The position numbers and the translations under genes were made by a program. Below, piece after piece: positions 1 through 5,279 of a stretch of 8,124 nucleotides of DNA. Positions within the stretch are counted from its first letter, which is position 1. Each line of letters opens with the position of its first letter. Below the pieces are notes generated by a model. It had not been told where the DNA came from. It did no database searches and saw only the letters and a list, made by a program, of their open reading frames with translations. Source of the DNA: Bacteroidota bacterium (lineage in GTDB: Bacteria; Bacteroidota; Bacteroidia; Flavobacteriales_F; PHOS-HE28); the NCBI GenBank assembly GCA_023418095.1, contig JAEZDL010000186.1:1-8124 (forward strand), read 5' to 3'.

Positions 1-1
1 T

Positions 2-94
2 GTTCCCGCACCGCTCCGCGGCCTGGGCATCACATTCATAATCACCGGCCTCATGGGCATCGCGTTCATGGCCTTCATGGGAATTTCCCTCTGA
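2..94 (+). CDS. nqrE: Na+-translocating NADH:quinone reductase subunit E, C-terminal end (partial)
   Basis: The reading frame enters from the left edge and gives 30 residues before TGA. They begin VPAPLRGLGITF and end in a methionine-rich hydrophobic helix, MGIAFMAFMGISL. This matches the last transmembrane helix of NqrE, an integral membrane subunit of the sodium-pumping NADH:quinone oxidoreductase that, with NqrD, holds an iron centre within the membrane. nqrF starts 10 bp after the stop, the usual nqrE-nqrF order. The rest of the gene, and presumably nqrA-D, lie to the left. RnfA/RnfE proteins are related, but the neighbouring NqrF makes Nqr the clear choice. Confidence 0.88.
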   Translation, partial: VPAPLRGLGITFIITGLMGIAFMAFMGISL

Positions 95-104
95 TCTGAG
101 CAGC

Positions 105-1412
105 ATGGGTCCTACGATCATCATAACCCTCATTGTTTTCCTCACCGTCACGTTGGTGTTGGTGGCTCTGCTCCTGCTTGCCAAGGCAAAGCTTTCCACC
201 AGCGGTCCGGTGAAGATCCAGATCAACGGAGAAAAAACGATCGAAGTGGAGGCTGGCAGCACACTGCTCACCACGCTCAGCGAACAGAAGATCTTTCTCC
301 CCAGCGCCTGCGGGGGCGGCGGCACCTGCGCCATGTGCAAATGCCAGGTGATCGAAGGTGGCGGCGAGATCCTACCCACTGAAGCACCATACTTCAGCCG
401 CAAACAGATCCAGGACAACTGGCGTCTCGGCTGCCAGGTGAAGGTGAAGAACGATATGGTGATCAAGGTGCCAGAGGAGATCTTCGGCATCAAGAAATGG
501 GAATGTGAGGTCGTTTCCAACTACAACGTCGCCAGCTTCATCAAGGAATTCGTGGTACGGCTTCCGGAGGGCGAACACCTGGAGTTCGAGGCAGGAGGTT
601 ACATCCAGATCGATGTACCGCCATGCACGGTGAACTTCAAGGATATCGACATCACTGCGCATCCGGAATTGGTGGCGCAAGGGCGCGATCCGCAGGATTT
701 CCGCCCCGAGTGGGACAAGTACAAGATGTGGGACCTGAAGATGGTGAACGATGAGCCGATCTTCCGCGCCTATTCCATGGCGAACCACCCGGCTGAAGGC
801 AACATCATCATGCTCAACATCCGGATCGCCACGCCGCCTTGGGATCGCGCGAAGAACGGTTGGATGGACGTGAATCCGGGGATCTGTTCCAGCTTCGTGT
901 TCAATTGCAAGCCAGGCGACAAGGTCACGATCAGTGGTCCATATGGCGAATTCTTCATCAAGCCCACCGAAGCGGAGATGCTTTACATCGGTGGTGGTGC
1001 GGGTATGGCACCGATGCGCTCGCATCTCTTCCACCTCTTCCATACGCTGAAGAGCGGCCGCAAGGTGACCTATTGGTACGGCGGCCGAAGCAAGCGCGAA
1101 TTGTTCTATCTCGAACATTTCAAGAACATCGAGCGGCAGTTCCCGAACTTCAAGTTCTTCGTGGTGCTCAGCGAACCACTTCCGCAGGACAACTGGAAAG
1201 TGAAGAAGGACATCTACGATGAAATGGGCGATGGCTTCACCGGTTTCGTTCACCAGGCGGTGATCGACCAATACCTGAAGAAGCACGAAGCGCCCGAGGA
1301 CATCGAATTCTACTTCTGCGGTCCGCCGATGATGAACGCCGCGGTATTGAAAATGGTGGATGATTGGGGCGTGCCGAAAGAGAACGTGAGCTTCGATGAT
1401 TTCGGGGGATAA
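105..1412 (+). CDS. nqrF: Na+-translocating NADH:quinone reductase subunit F (NADH-oxidising subunit)
   Basis: NqrF is the entry subunit of Na+-NQR. It oxidises NADH on the cytoplasmic side and passes electrons from FAD to a 2Fe-2S cluster and on into the membrane subunits. One N-terminal membrane helix spans about residues 4-27. A ferredoxin domain follows, with cluster ligands C69, C75, C78 and C110 (spacing C-x5-C-x2-C-x31-C). The FAD-binding motif RAYSMA is at 221-226. The nucleotide-binding motifs are GGGAGMAP (297-304) and CGPPMM (405-410), and the chain ends in FDDFGG. At 435 residues it is slightly longer than the roughly 410 of Vibrio NqrF, and nothing looks damaged. The ATG lies 10 bp after nqrE with no strong Shine-Dalgarno, so the two are almost certainly cotranscribed. 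An octamer repeat array and a terminator-like hairpin follow the stop codon. Confidence 0.97.
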   Translation: MGPTIIITLIVFLTVTLVLVALLLLAKAKLSTSGPVKIQINGEKTIEVEAGSTLLTTLSEQKIFLPSACGGGGTCAMCKCQVIEGGGEILPTEAPYFSRKQIQDNWRLGCQVKVKNDMVIKVPEEIFGIKKWECEVVSNYNVASFIKEFVVRLPEGEHLEFEAGGYIQIDVPPCTVNFKDIDITAHPELVAQGRDPQDFRPEWDKYKMWDLKMVNDEPIFRAYSMANHPAEGNIIMLNIRIATPPWDRAKNGWMDVNPGICSSFVFNCKPGDKVTISGPYGEFFIKPTEAEMLYIGGGAGMAPMRSHLFHLFHTLKSGRKVTYWYGGRSKRELFYLEHFKNIERQFPNFKFFVVLSEPLPQDNWKVKKDIYDEMGDGFTGFVHQAVIDQYLKKHEAPEDIEFYFCGPPMMNAAVLKMVDDWGVPKENVSFDDFGG

Positions 1413-1416
1413 CGCG

Positions 1417-1448
1417 GATCAGAAGATCAGATGATCAGAGGATCAGAT
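1417..1448 (+). repeat. Four tandem octamers, consensus GATCAGAN
   Basis: The units are GATCAGAA, GATCAGAT, GATCAGAG and GATCAGAT, head to tail with no spacer, starting four bases after the nqrF stop. The ATG assigned to apbE (1431-1433) is formed by the junction between the second and third units. That start codon may therefore be a by-product of the repeat rather than a conserved signal. Confidence 0.85.
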
Positions 1449-2495
1449 AATAAGAAGCCCCGCTACTTGCGGGGTTTTCTCTTTGGGATCGGCGCTGTGC
1501 TGCTGTTGATCGGATGCGATCGGGATCATTCCGGATCGGAAGATCTGATGACGCTGAAAGGTGAGACGCAGGGCACCACCTTCACGATCAAATACATCGA
1601 CTCGCTGCAGCGAAACCTGAGCGGCCAGGTGGACAGCCTTTTCACGGTGATCGATGGATCGCTCAGTCTTTGGGTGGATGAAAGCACCGTATCGCATTTC
1701 AATGAAGCCGATACGTTCGTCAGCGATGATGTGCATTTCCGCACGATGGTCTCACTTTCCGAAGAATTGTGGCGCAGAACCGATGGCGCGTTCGATCCAA
1801 CCGTGCTTCCACTGGTGAAAGCCTGGGGCATGGGGCGTGAAGGGAAGAGGGATCTGGATCCCGCTTCGATCGATAGCTTGAAAAGCCTGATCGGAATGGA
1901 CAAGATCGCGATCGATGGGCGCTGGCGCGAACAGGTACAGATGCCACCACAGATCACCTACATCAAGACCGATCCGGGCGTGCAATTCGATCCCAACGGG
2001 ATCGCACAAGGGTATTCCGTTGATCTCGTCGCTTCACTTCTCGATCTGCGTGGGATCGAAGCGTACATGGTGGAGATCGGCGGTGAAGTGCGTGCGCGTG
2101 GAAAGAACGATCGCGGCACCCCGTGGACGATCCAGATCGACAAGCCGGTGGAAGGAGGGGAGCACCAACAACAGGCTGTAGTACCGCTCCAGGATCGAAG
2201 CATGGCCACCAGCGGCAATTACCGCAAGTTCATCGAAGTGGATGGCCAGCGCTACGGCCACACCATTGATCCACGAACAGGAAAACCTGCGATGAACCGC
2301 CTGCTGAGTGTTTCGGTGATCGCAGATAATTGCGCGATCGCTGATGCGCTGGCCACGGCGCTCCTTGTAATGGGACCGGACGAAGCCAAGAGCTGGCTTG
2401 GCCAGAACAGGGAAGTGGAAGCCTACCTGATCAGCGACGACGGTGCTGGCGGCTATGCGATCTGGAGCACGCCGGGTTGGCCGGTGGCAGAGTAG
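1431..2495 (+). CDS. apbE: FAD:protein FMN transferase, lipoprotein (ApbE family)
   Basis: ApbE cuts FAD and joins FMN through a phosphoester bond to Thr/Ser of target proteins. Next to nqrF the likely targets are NqrB and NqrC. A signal peptide runs to the lipobox LIGC with lipidated C29, placing the enzyme in the periplasm on a membrane anchor. Family motifs, in order: GTTFTIKY (48-55), DGAFDPTVLPLVKAWG (118-133), FDPNGIAQGYSVD (186-198), EIGGEVRARG (215-224), ATSGNYRKF (259-267), HTIDPRTGKP (277-286) and DALATALLVMG (305-315, with D305 and T309 as expected magnesium ligands). Length of about 354 residues is normal. The start is doubtful: ATG 1431 arises within an octamer repeat and a terminator-like hairpin covers codons 9-17. 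TTG at 1467 would still leave a usable lipoprotein signal. The gene converges with the next one, 6 bp between stops. Confidence 0.93.
   Translation: MIRGSDNKKPRYLRGFLFGIGAVLLLIGCDRDHSGSEDLMTLKGETQGTTFTIKYIDSLQRNLSGQVDSLFTVIDGSLSLWVDESTVSHFNEADTFVSDDVHFRTMVSLSEELWRRTDGAFDPTVLPLVKAWGMGREGKRDLDPASIDSLKSLIGMDKIAIDGRWREQVQMPPQITYIKTDPGVQFDPNGIAQGYSVDLVASLLDLRGIEAYMVEIGGEVRARGKNDRGTPWTIQIDKPVEGGEHQQQAVVPLQDRSMATSGNYRKFIEVDGQRYGHTIDPRTGKPAMNRLLSVSVIADNCAIADALATALLVMGPDEAKSWLGQNREVEAYLISDDGAGGYAIWSTPGWPVAE
1455..1480 (+). terminator. Intrinsic terminator-like hairpin between nqrF and the body of apbE
   Basis: CCCCGC (1458-1463) pairs perfectly with GCGGGG (1469-1474) across a TACTT loop. AAG before the stem can pair with the first Ts after it, and the tail is TTTTCTCTTT. 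This is a textbook Rho-independent terminator on the + strand, about 45 bp after the nqrF stop, and suits the end of the nqr operon. It lies inside the longest apbE frame, over codons 9-17. Either apbE starts later and has its own promoter, or the hairpin attenuates read-through into apbE. Confidence 0.6.
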
Positions 2496-2501
2496 GCCCG
2501 A

Positions 2502-2873
2502 TCAGCGGGTGAACTCGATCACGTTGCCGCTTACGGTCACTGTGCGCTTGAAATAGAACGGCGGCACTCCACCCACATGTTCCTCGGTCACCACGTTCAC
2601 GATCGCGCGTGAAGCATCCTTCAGCGCTGCTTTCTCCAACATCGCGGAATACGCCTGCTCGTACAACTGGCTCCTGTTCATTCCGCCGAAGCCCAGGATG
2701 TACGGCACACTGGCGTTCCCATGGATCCGATCCACCACGCGAAAATTGTTGGCGGAAAGTTGAACCTGCGTAGCATGCTGGTTCTGGTTGAGCATCGCGG
2801 CGTAATTCATGCCACAGGAATTCAATAGGAGCACAGCGCCGATGGCTGCAAAACACAGGGTAAAGGGTTTCAT
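2502..2873 (-). CDS. Small lipoprotein of unknown function, DUF6567-like
   Basis: This is a 123-residue protein with a lipoprotein signal peptide (MKPFTLCFAAIGAVLLLNSC, lipobox LNSC, lipidated C20). The open frame extends 40 codons further upstream, but ATG 2873 gives a clean signal peptide and is preferred. The mature part has NQNQHATQVQLSANNFRVV (29-47), a GFGGM turn (61-65), an alanine-rich helix around 70-90 and the ending PPFYFKRTVTVSGNVIEF (104-121). I recall this pattern from a family of small Bacteroidota lipoproteins classed as DUF6567; that assignment is from memory. Function is unknown. It should sit on the periplasmic face of a membrane. Its stop is 6 bp from the convergent apbE stop, with no terminator between them. 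Confidence 0.82.
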   Translation of the reverse strand: MKPFTLCFAAIGAVLLLNSCGMNYAAMLNQNQHATQVQLSANNFRVVDRIHGNASVPYILGFGGMNRSQLYEQAYSAMLEKAALKDASRAIVNVVTEEHVGGVPPFYFKRTVTVSGNVIEFTR

Positions 2874-2893
2874 GGGTTGATCGTTCGGTGCAT

Positions 2894-2901
2894 CAAATAT
2901 G
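2894..2901 (-). promoter_or_regulatory. Possible -7 box (CATATTTG) for the small lipoprotein gene
   Basis: Read on the minus strand, CATATTTG lies 20 bases before ATG 2873. It matches the Bacteroidota -7 consensus TAnnTTTG except at the first base. No clear -33 TTG is present at the right distance. The 97-bp gap 2874-2970 holds nothing else I can identify. Confidence 0.3.
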
Positions 2902-2970
2902 GCAATTAGATCGAACGAACGTAAATGATGTCGATCATGTAGGAAACTAGATCGTAGGGATGATCGGAAC

Positions 2971-3006
2971 TTATTCGATCCCCACTTTGGCACCTGCCAA
3001 CCAACT
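2971..3006 (-). pseudogene. Remnant C-terminal tail of a T9SS-sorted protein, most diverged copy
   Basis: Minus-strand codons give SWLAGAKVGIE followed by TAA. Compared with copy 2 there are synonymous changes in several codons and two replacements (VVVE becomes VGIE). The stop codon also differs from the TAG of the other two copies. Only the last 11 residues of the sorting domain remain, so it cannot be a gene on its own. Confidence 0.5.
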
Positions 3007-3012
3007 TAACCT

Positions 3013-3054
3013 CCGCAGGGTCTCCGTCTTCGGGACCCTGCGGCCTTTTGTTTC
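3013..3054 (+). terminator. Strong hairpin with T-rich tail on the + strand (copy 2 of the repeat)
   Basis: CCGCAGGGTC (3013-3022) pairs perfectly over 10 bp with 3034-3043. After one bulged T, CCG pairs with CGG around a TCTT loop. The + strand tail is CCTTTTGTTTC, so as an intrinsic terminator it would stop + transcription, which would be antisense to the T9SS gene. On the minus strand it follows the repeated stop codon but has no T tract. Confidence 0.5.
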
Positions 3055-3112
3055 TACTCCACCACCACCTTCGCACCTGCCAACCAACTGCGCTGATCCG
3101 TGAGGTGCAGGT
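3054..3112 (-). pseudogene. Remnant C-terminal tail of a T9SS-sorted protein, well-preserved copy
   Basis: In the matching frame the minus strand encodes LHLTDQRSWLAGAKVVVE and TAG, identical in protein to the end of the intact gene. The four base differences from the intact copy (ctc/ctt, acg/acc, gca/gcc, ggt/ggg) are all third-position and synonymous. No start or signal peptide lies upstream; the stretch runs directly into the hairpin of copy 1. Confidence 0.6.
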
Positions 3113-3121
3113 CTAAATCTT

Positions 3122-3162
3122 CGCAGGGTCTCCGTCTTCGGGACCCTTCGGCCTTTTGTTTC
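3122..3162 (+). terminator. Hairpin with T-rich tail after the T9SS gene stop (copy 1 of the repeat)
   Basis: This has the same design as the hairpin at 3013-3043: CGCAGGGTC against GACCCTTCG with one C-T mismatch, a bulged T, then CCG-TCTT-CGG. The + strand tail is GCCTTTTGTTTC. It starts about 11 bases after the minus-strand stop at 3162-3164. It could end or stabilise the T9SS mRNA, but its T tract is on the + strand, so it fits better as a barrier to antisense transcription. Confidence 0.45.
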
Positions 3163-4673
3163 TACTCCACCACCACCTTCGCCCCGGCCAACCAACTGCG
3201 CTGATCGGTAAGGTGCAGGTGATAGATGCCTGTAGGAAGATCGGTCTTCTGTAATGTGAATTGTTTCTGCGTAATAGCAAATGATTCGGAATGTACTTCT
3301 CTTCCCATTGCATCCAACAATACCGCGCGTAATTGGCCTTTCGGCACGAAACCTTCAGGTGGTTCGAAACTGAATTGGATCGGAGTTTCAGCCTGCACGG
3401 GATTAGGCCAAAGCTTGAAGTATTCGTTCAGCCCTAGCACATGCTCATTGATACCCACCATATGGCAACCCGGAACAAGACAACCGTGCTCATCGAGCTT
3501 GATCAGCCAGTTGCTTTGCAAATAAGGTAGTATATCAAGTACTCCTTGGCGCGTCATTCCACACATCACCAAACCACCGTCACTGGTCGAACGGATACTA
3601 TACGCCGCACTTACAGCATCATCCGATGCATAATGCCAATAGCGACGCATCCAAAGTGAATCCAGGTTCTCGTCAAGTTCCCATAGCGTCAATACTCCAT
3701 CTGGATCCACACCGTATTGGTACATGCCGCCAACAAGCCAGAAATTTGCATCATCCTTTGGCAGGATATGCACAGCGGTTGCATCATAACTGAAAAAGTA
3801 GTCTTTCCTATCAAGCGGTACTCCTGTAGATGAATATTTATACAAAGAGGTCCATCTATCGTAAACAGTGGTATTGGGATCTTGTTTCCAACTTCCAGGC
3901 ATCAGAATATTCCCATCAATATTATAAAGCGCTTGATTTCCGCCAGTAATAGAATACGATCCATGATAGCGTGTCCACTGTGCGTTGCCCATACTATCGG
4001 TGCGGATGATCACAGCTTTGTTTTGATCGCTATTCCTGTTCCCTCCTAGTATGAAGCCGCCGTCGGGCAGTTCGGTTGCATTGAAAATATAGCGAGCTTG
4101 AGGATAGTTTTTATCCCATAGGATCTCTCCTATACTATCCACTCGAGTAATGCAACTTTCCGTTCCGCTTGGAAATCCTGCGCACCAACCACAGTGAAGA
4201 AATCCTCCATCGGACAGCTTGATCAGTTGATGAGTGGCATGTGTACCTTCAGCAAATAAACTGTCTGATTTAAGAAAGCGGGTCCTGATAGTATCTGCTT
4301 CGGCATTGAACCAATACAGGTAAGTTACATTGGGTGCATCACCTCCAAATTCTGTCATACTCGCCACAAAGCATGTATCTGAAATTCGGGCTATTGGATC
4401 CACATAGCCACAATGGATGTAGCGTTCCCGCCGGTGTTCTTTCTGCCAGAGGAGATCGCCAGAACTAGTGAATTTCGCCACATGTATGGCTCCTACTGTG
4501 CTATCCAGGGACCAACCATAGGCGAAGACCAGATAGCCATCGTTCAATTCAAATACTGAATGCGCCCCAACATATGAAAGGCCAGATGGATGATGCCATA
4601 CGCTATTGAAGGTGTTTTGGCCCGTGAGTATTCCTGAACAAAGACAGATCGCTATAAGTCCAAGCATACGCAT
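3162..4673 (-). CDS. Secreted protein with propeller-like repeats and C-terminal type IX sorting domain
   Basis: A Sec signal peptide (MRMLGLIAICLCSGILTGQ) is followed by about 400 residues of recurring units of the form DGGF-x-GG, then a lysine/arginine-TDS-x-G stretch and a tryptophan (for example PDGGFILGG, IIRTDSMGNAQW, SDGGLVMCG). Such units occur in beta-propeller-like Bacteroidota surface proteins. A CLVPGC motif precedes the type A sorting domain: LWPNP, LLDAMGREV, LPTGIYHLHL and the ending AGAKVVVE. The domain directs export through the outer-membrane type IX system, with cleavage and often attachment to surface lipopolysaccharide. The frame can start at a TTG (4712), but ATG 4673 gives the better signal peptide and 503 residues. 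The coding sequence is visibly more AT-rich than its neighbours and nearly lacks CGATCG, which may mean separate ancestry. The ligand or substrate is unknown. Confidence 0.85.
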   Translation of the reverse strand: MRMLGLIAICLCSGILTGQNTFNSVWHHPSGLSYVGAHSVFELNDGYLVFAYGWSLDSTVGAIHVAKFTSSGDLLWQKEHRRERYIHCGYVDPIARISDTCFVASMTEFGGDAPNVTYLYWFNAEADTIRTRFLKSDSLFAEGTHATHQLIKLSDGGFLHCGWCAGFPSGTESCITRVDSIGEILWDKNYPQARYIFNATELPDGGFILGGNRNSDQNKAVIIRTDSMGNAQWTRYHGSYSITGGNQALYNIDGNILMPGSWKQDPNTTVYDRWTSLYKYSSTGVPLDRKDYFFSYDATAVHILPKDDANFWLVGGMYQYGVDPDGVLTLWELDENLDSLWMRRYWHYASDDAVSAAYSIRSTSDGGLVMCGMTRQGVLDILPYLQSNWLIKLDEHGCLVPGCHMVGINEHVLGLNEYFKLWPNPVQAETPIQFSFEPPEGFVPKGQLRAVLLDAMGREVHSESFAITQKQFTLQKTDLPTGIYHLHLTDQRSWLAGAKVVVE

Positions 4674-4788
4674 TCGGAATGTGAATATGCGATCGATCCT
4701 GGTTAGGAACAAGACCGTTCCTCGTAAAACTTCAACTTAGCAAAGTCTTCAAAGCGAATCTTGATCCGAGATCATCATTGCAGATGTT

Positions 4789-4883
4789 GCGTGAGGGACA
4801 TACGCGGAAAGCCCGGACGGAGCGAAGCGATGGAGGACTTGCAGCATTGGCCCGACGGTGCTGCTTTGAGCACCGGCACGCCC
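4789..4883 (-). other. Palindrome-rich element, possible dispersed repeat or structured RNA
   Basis: The stretch 4674-4887 holds no gene. Within it, 4789-4883 has complementary ends (GCGTG and CACGC) and a perfect 7-bp hairpin, CGGTGCT (4856-4862) with AGCACCG (4869-4875). It also has two related GC-rich blocks, AGCCCGGACGG and GGCCCGACGG. Read on the minus strand it begins GGGCGTGCC four bases after the stop of the small membrane protein gene, contains GTCGGGCC and CGGGCTTTCCGC, and ends GTCCCTCACGC. I recall similar GGGCGT...CGGGCTTTCCGC...TCCCTCACGC elements scattered between genes in other Bacteroidota genomes, but cannot verify that here. It may also end transcription of the small gene. 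Confidence 0.4.
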
Positions 4884-4887
4884 AAAT

Positions 4888-5100
4888 CTACGCCTTCACC
4901 TCTTCCCGGCGGCACTGCTCCTCGGGCTTGGCGCCGCAGAAACCACAGCTGGCACCTTCTTCCTGAAGCATTGGATTGTTGCTTGCGCAGGTGCCCGCGA
5001 ATTCGCCGCCTTTCTTCGCCCAGATCTTGATCGCGATGCCCGCGAACGCGGCAGCGAGAAATACGATCGCAAGAAGCACGGTGAGCAACACGGTGTTCAT
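4888..5100 (-). CDS. Small four-cysteine membrane protein, NqrM-like candidate
   Basis: This 70-residue protein has one N-terminal membrane helix (about residues 4-27), then KKGGEFAGTCAS and four cysteines, C38, C52, C55 and C63 (spacing C-x13-C-x2-C-x7-C), ending in a charged tail. It resembles short Bacteroidota proteins often labelled only membrane or secreted protein. The layout (one helix, a glycine-rich G-T/S-C turn, then a cysteine cluster) also resembles NqrM (DUF539), which delivers iron for Na+-NQR assembly. nqrF and apbE lie in the same window, which makes that role plausible, but this is inference because the cysteine spacing differs from Vibrio NqrM. ATG 5100 is chosen over GTG 5106 because a perfect TAnnTTTG box overlaps the GTG. 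The gene is divergent from bshA. Confidence 0.72.
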   Translation of the reverse strand: MNTVLLTVLLAIVFLAAAFAGIAIKIWAKKGGEFAGTCASNNPMLQEEGASCGFCGAKPEEQCRREEVKA

Positions 5101-5105
5101 GTACA

Positions 5106-5113
5106 CAAAGATA
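5106..5113 (-). promoter_or_regulatory. -7 promoter box TATCTTTG of the small membrane protein gene
   Basis: On the minus strand TATCTTTG is a perfect match to the Bacteroidota -7 consensus TAnnTTTG, ending 5 bases before ATG 5100. Transcription would begin at or just before the start codon, giving a leaderless or nearly leaderless mRNA. No clear -33 TTG was found. Confidence 0.55.
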
Positions 5114-5127
5114 CGGAACCCTTAGGG

Positions 5128-5165
5128 GAATGTAGAATTTAGAATGATGAATGTAGAATGATGAA
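5128..5165 (+). repeat. Tandem heptamers of the GAATGTA/GAATGAT type
   Basis: Five contiguous 7-bp units (GAATGTA, GAATTTA, GAATGAT, GAATGTA, GAATGAT) end in a partial GAA. The first four bases of each unit are constant and the last three vary. The array lies between the divergent promoters of the small membrane protein gene and bshA. Confidence 0.85.
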
Positions 5166-5192
5166 CAGGCTCGATCTGCGGTGCCATCAAGT

Positions 5193-5241
5193 CCTTCAGC
5201 CTTCAGCGTTCAACCTTCAGCCCTCAGCCTTCAGCTTTCAG
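5193..5241 (+). repeat. Seven tandem heptamers, consensus CCTTCAG
   Basis: The units are CCTTCAG, CCTTCAG, CGTTCAA, CCTTCAG, CCCTCAG, CCTTCAG and CTTTCAG, with no spacers. It is a different heptamer family from the array 30 bp to the left. The open frame through it into bshA (from 5181) is a by-product: its serine/proline-rich translation is just the repeat read in frame. Confidence 0.88.
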
Positions 5242-5263
5242 CCTCCACTCCTCCAACCCACAA

Positions 5264-5271
5264 TACCTTTG
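5264..5271 (+). promoter_or_regulatory. bshA: -7 promoter box TACCTTTG of bshA
   Basis: TACCTTTG matches the Bacteroidota -7 consensus TAnnTTTG exactly and ends 8 bases before ATG 5280. This implies a very short 5' leader and supports ATG 5280 over the upstream start at 5181. A -33 TTG is not evident; that region is occupied by the end of the heptamer array. Confidence 0.6.
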
Positions 5272-5279
5272 CGCCGATC

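Larger units (their letters stand above)
2971..3220 (-). repeat. 108-bp tandem repeat of the 3' end of the T9SS gene plus hairpin (two full copies and one truncated)
   Basis: Copy 1 (3113-3220) includes the true 3' end of the T9SS gene. Copy 2 (3005-3112) repeats it at exactly 108 bp spacing with few mismatches. Copy 3 (2971-3004) keeps only the last coding bases; about 25 bp present in the other copies are missing between it and the next hairpin. On the minus strand each unit reads: end of the sorting domain, stop codon, short A-rich stretch, strong hairpin. All three carry the codons for SWLAGAKV followed by a short end and a stop. Confidence 0.88.

Noticed and set aside
186..198. Glutamine instead of lysine in the ApbE motif at residues 186-198 (gene at 1431-2495), suspected loss of activity
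   Set aside because: The position varies within the family, and the other motifs, including D305 and T309, are intact, so there is no reason to call the enzyme broken. The coordinates given here are residue numbers.
372..1286. Long minus-strand open frame (304 codons) opposite nqrF
   Set aside because: It lies fully antisense to a gene with all NqrF motifs, and its histidine/leucine-rich translation has no recognisable domain. It is a by-product of GC-biased codon use.
2971..3195. 74-codon minus-strand frame through the tail repeats
   Set aside because: It only reads the repeat units and hairpins in another frame and borrows the last 11 codons of copy 3. There is no start signal.
2971..3220. 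Integron-type cassette array (attC sites) as the explanation for the repeated tails
   Set aside because: The repeats contain coding sequence up to a stop codon, lack recognisable attC core sites, and no integrase gene is in the window.
5193..5241. CRISPR-like or regulatory iteron array
   Set aside because: The units are 7 bp and contiguous without spacers, so it is not CRISPR. No replication gene or origin feature is nearby to suggest iterons.
5181..5279. 33 extra N-terminal codons for bshA
   Set aside because: The extension translates the CCTTCAG array, and BshA proteins begin at the MKIGIVCYP motif. A perfect -7 box lies between the two starts.
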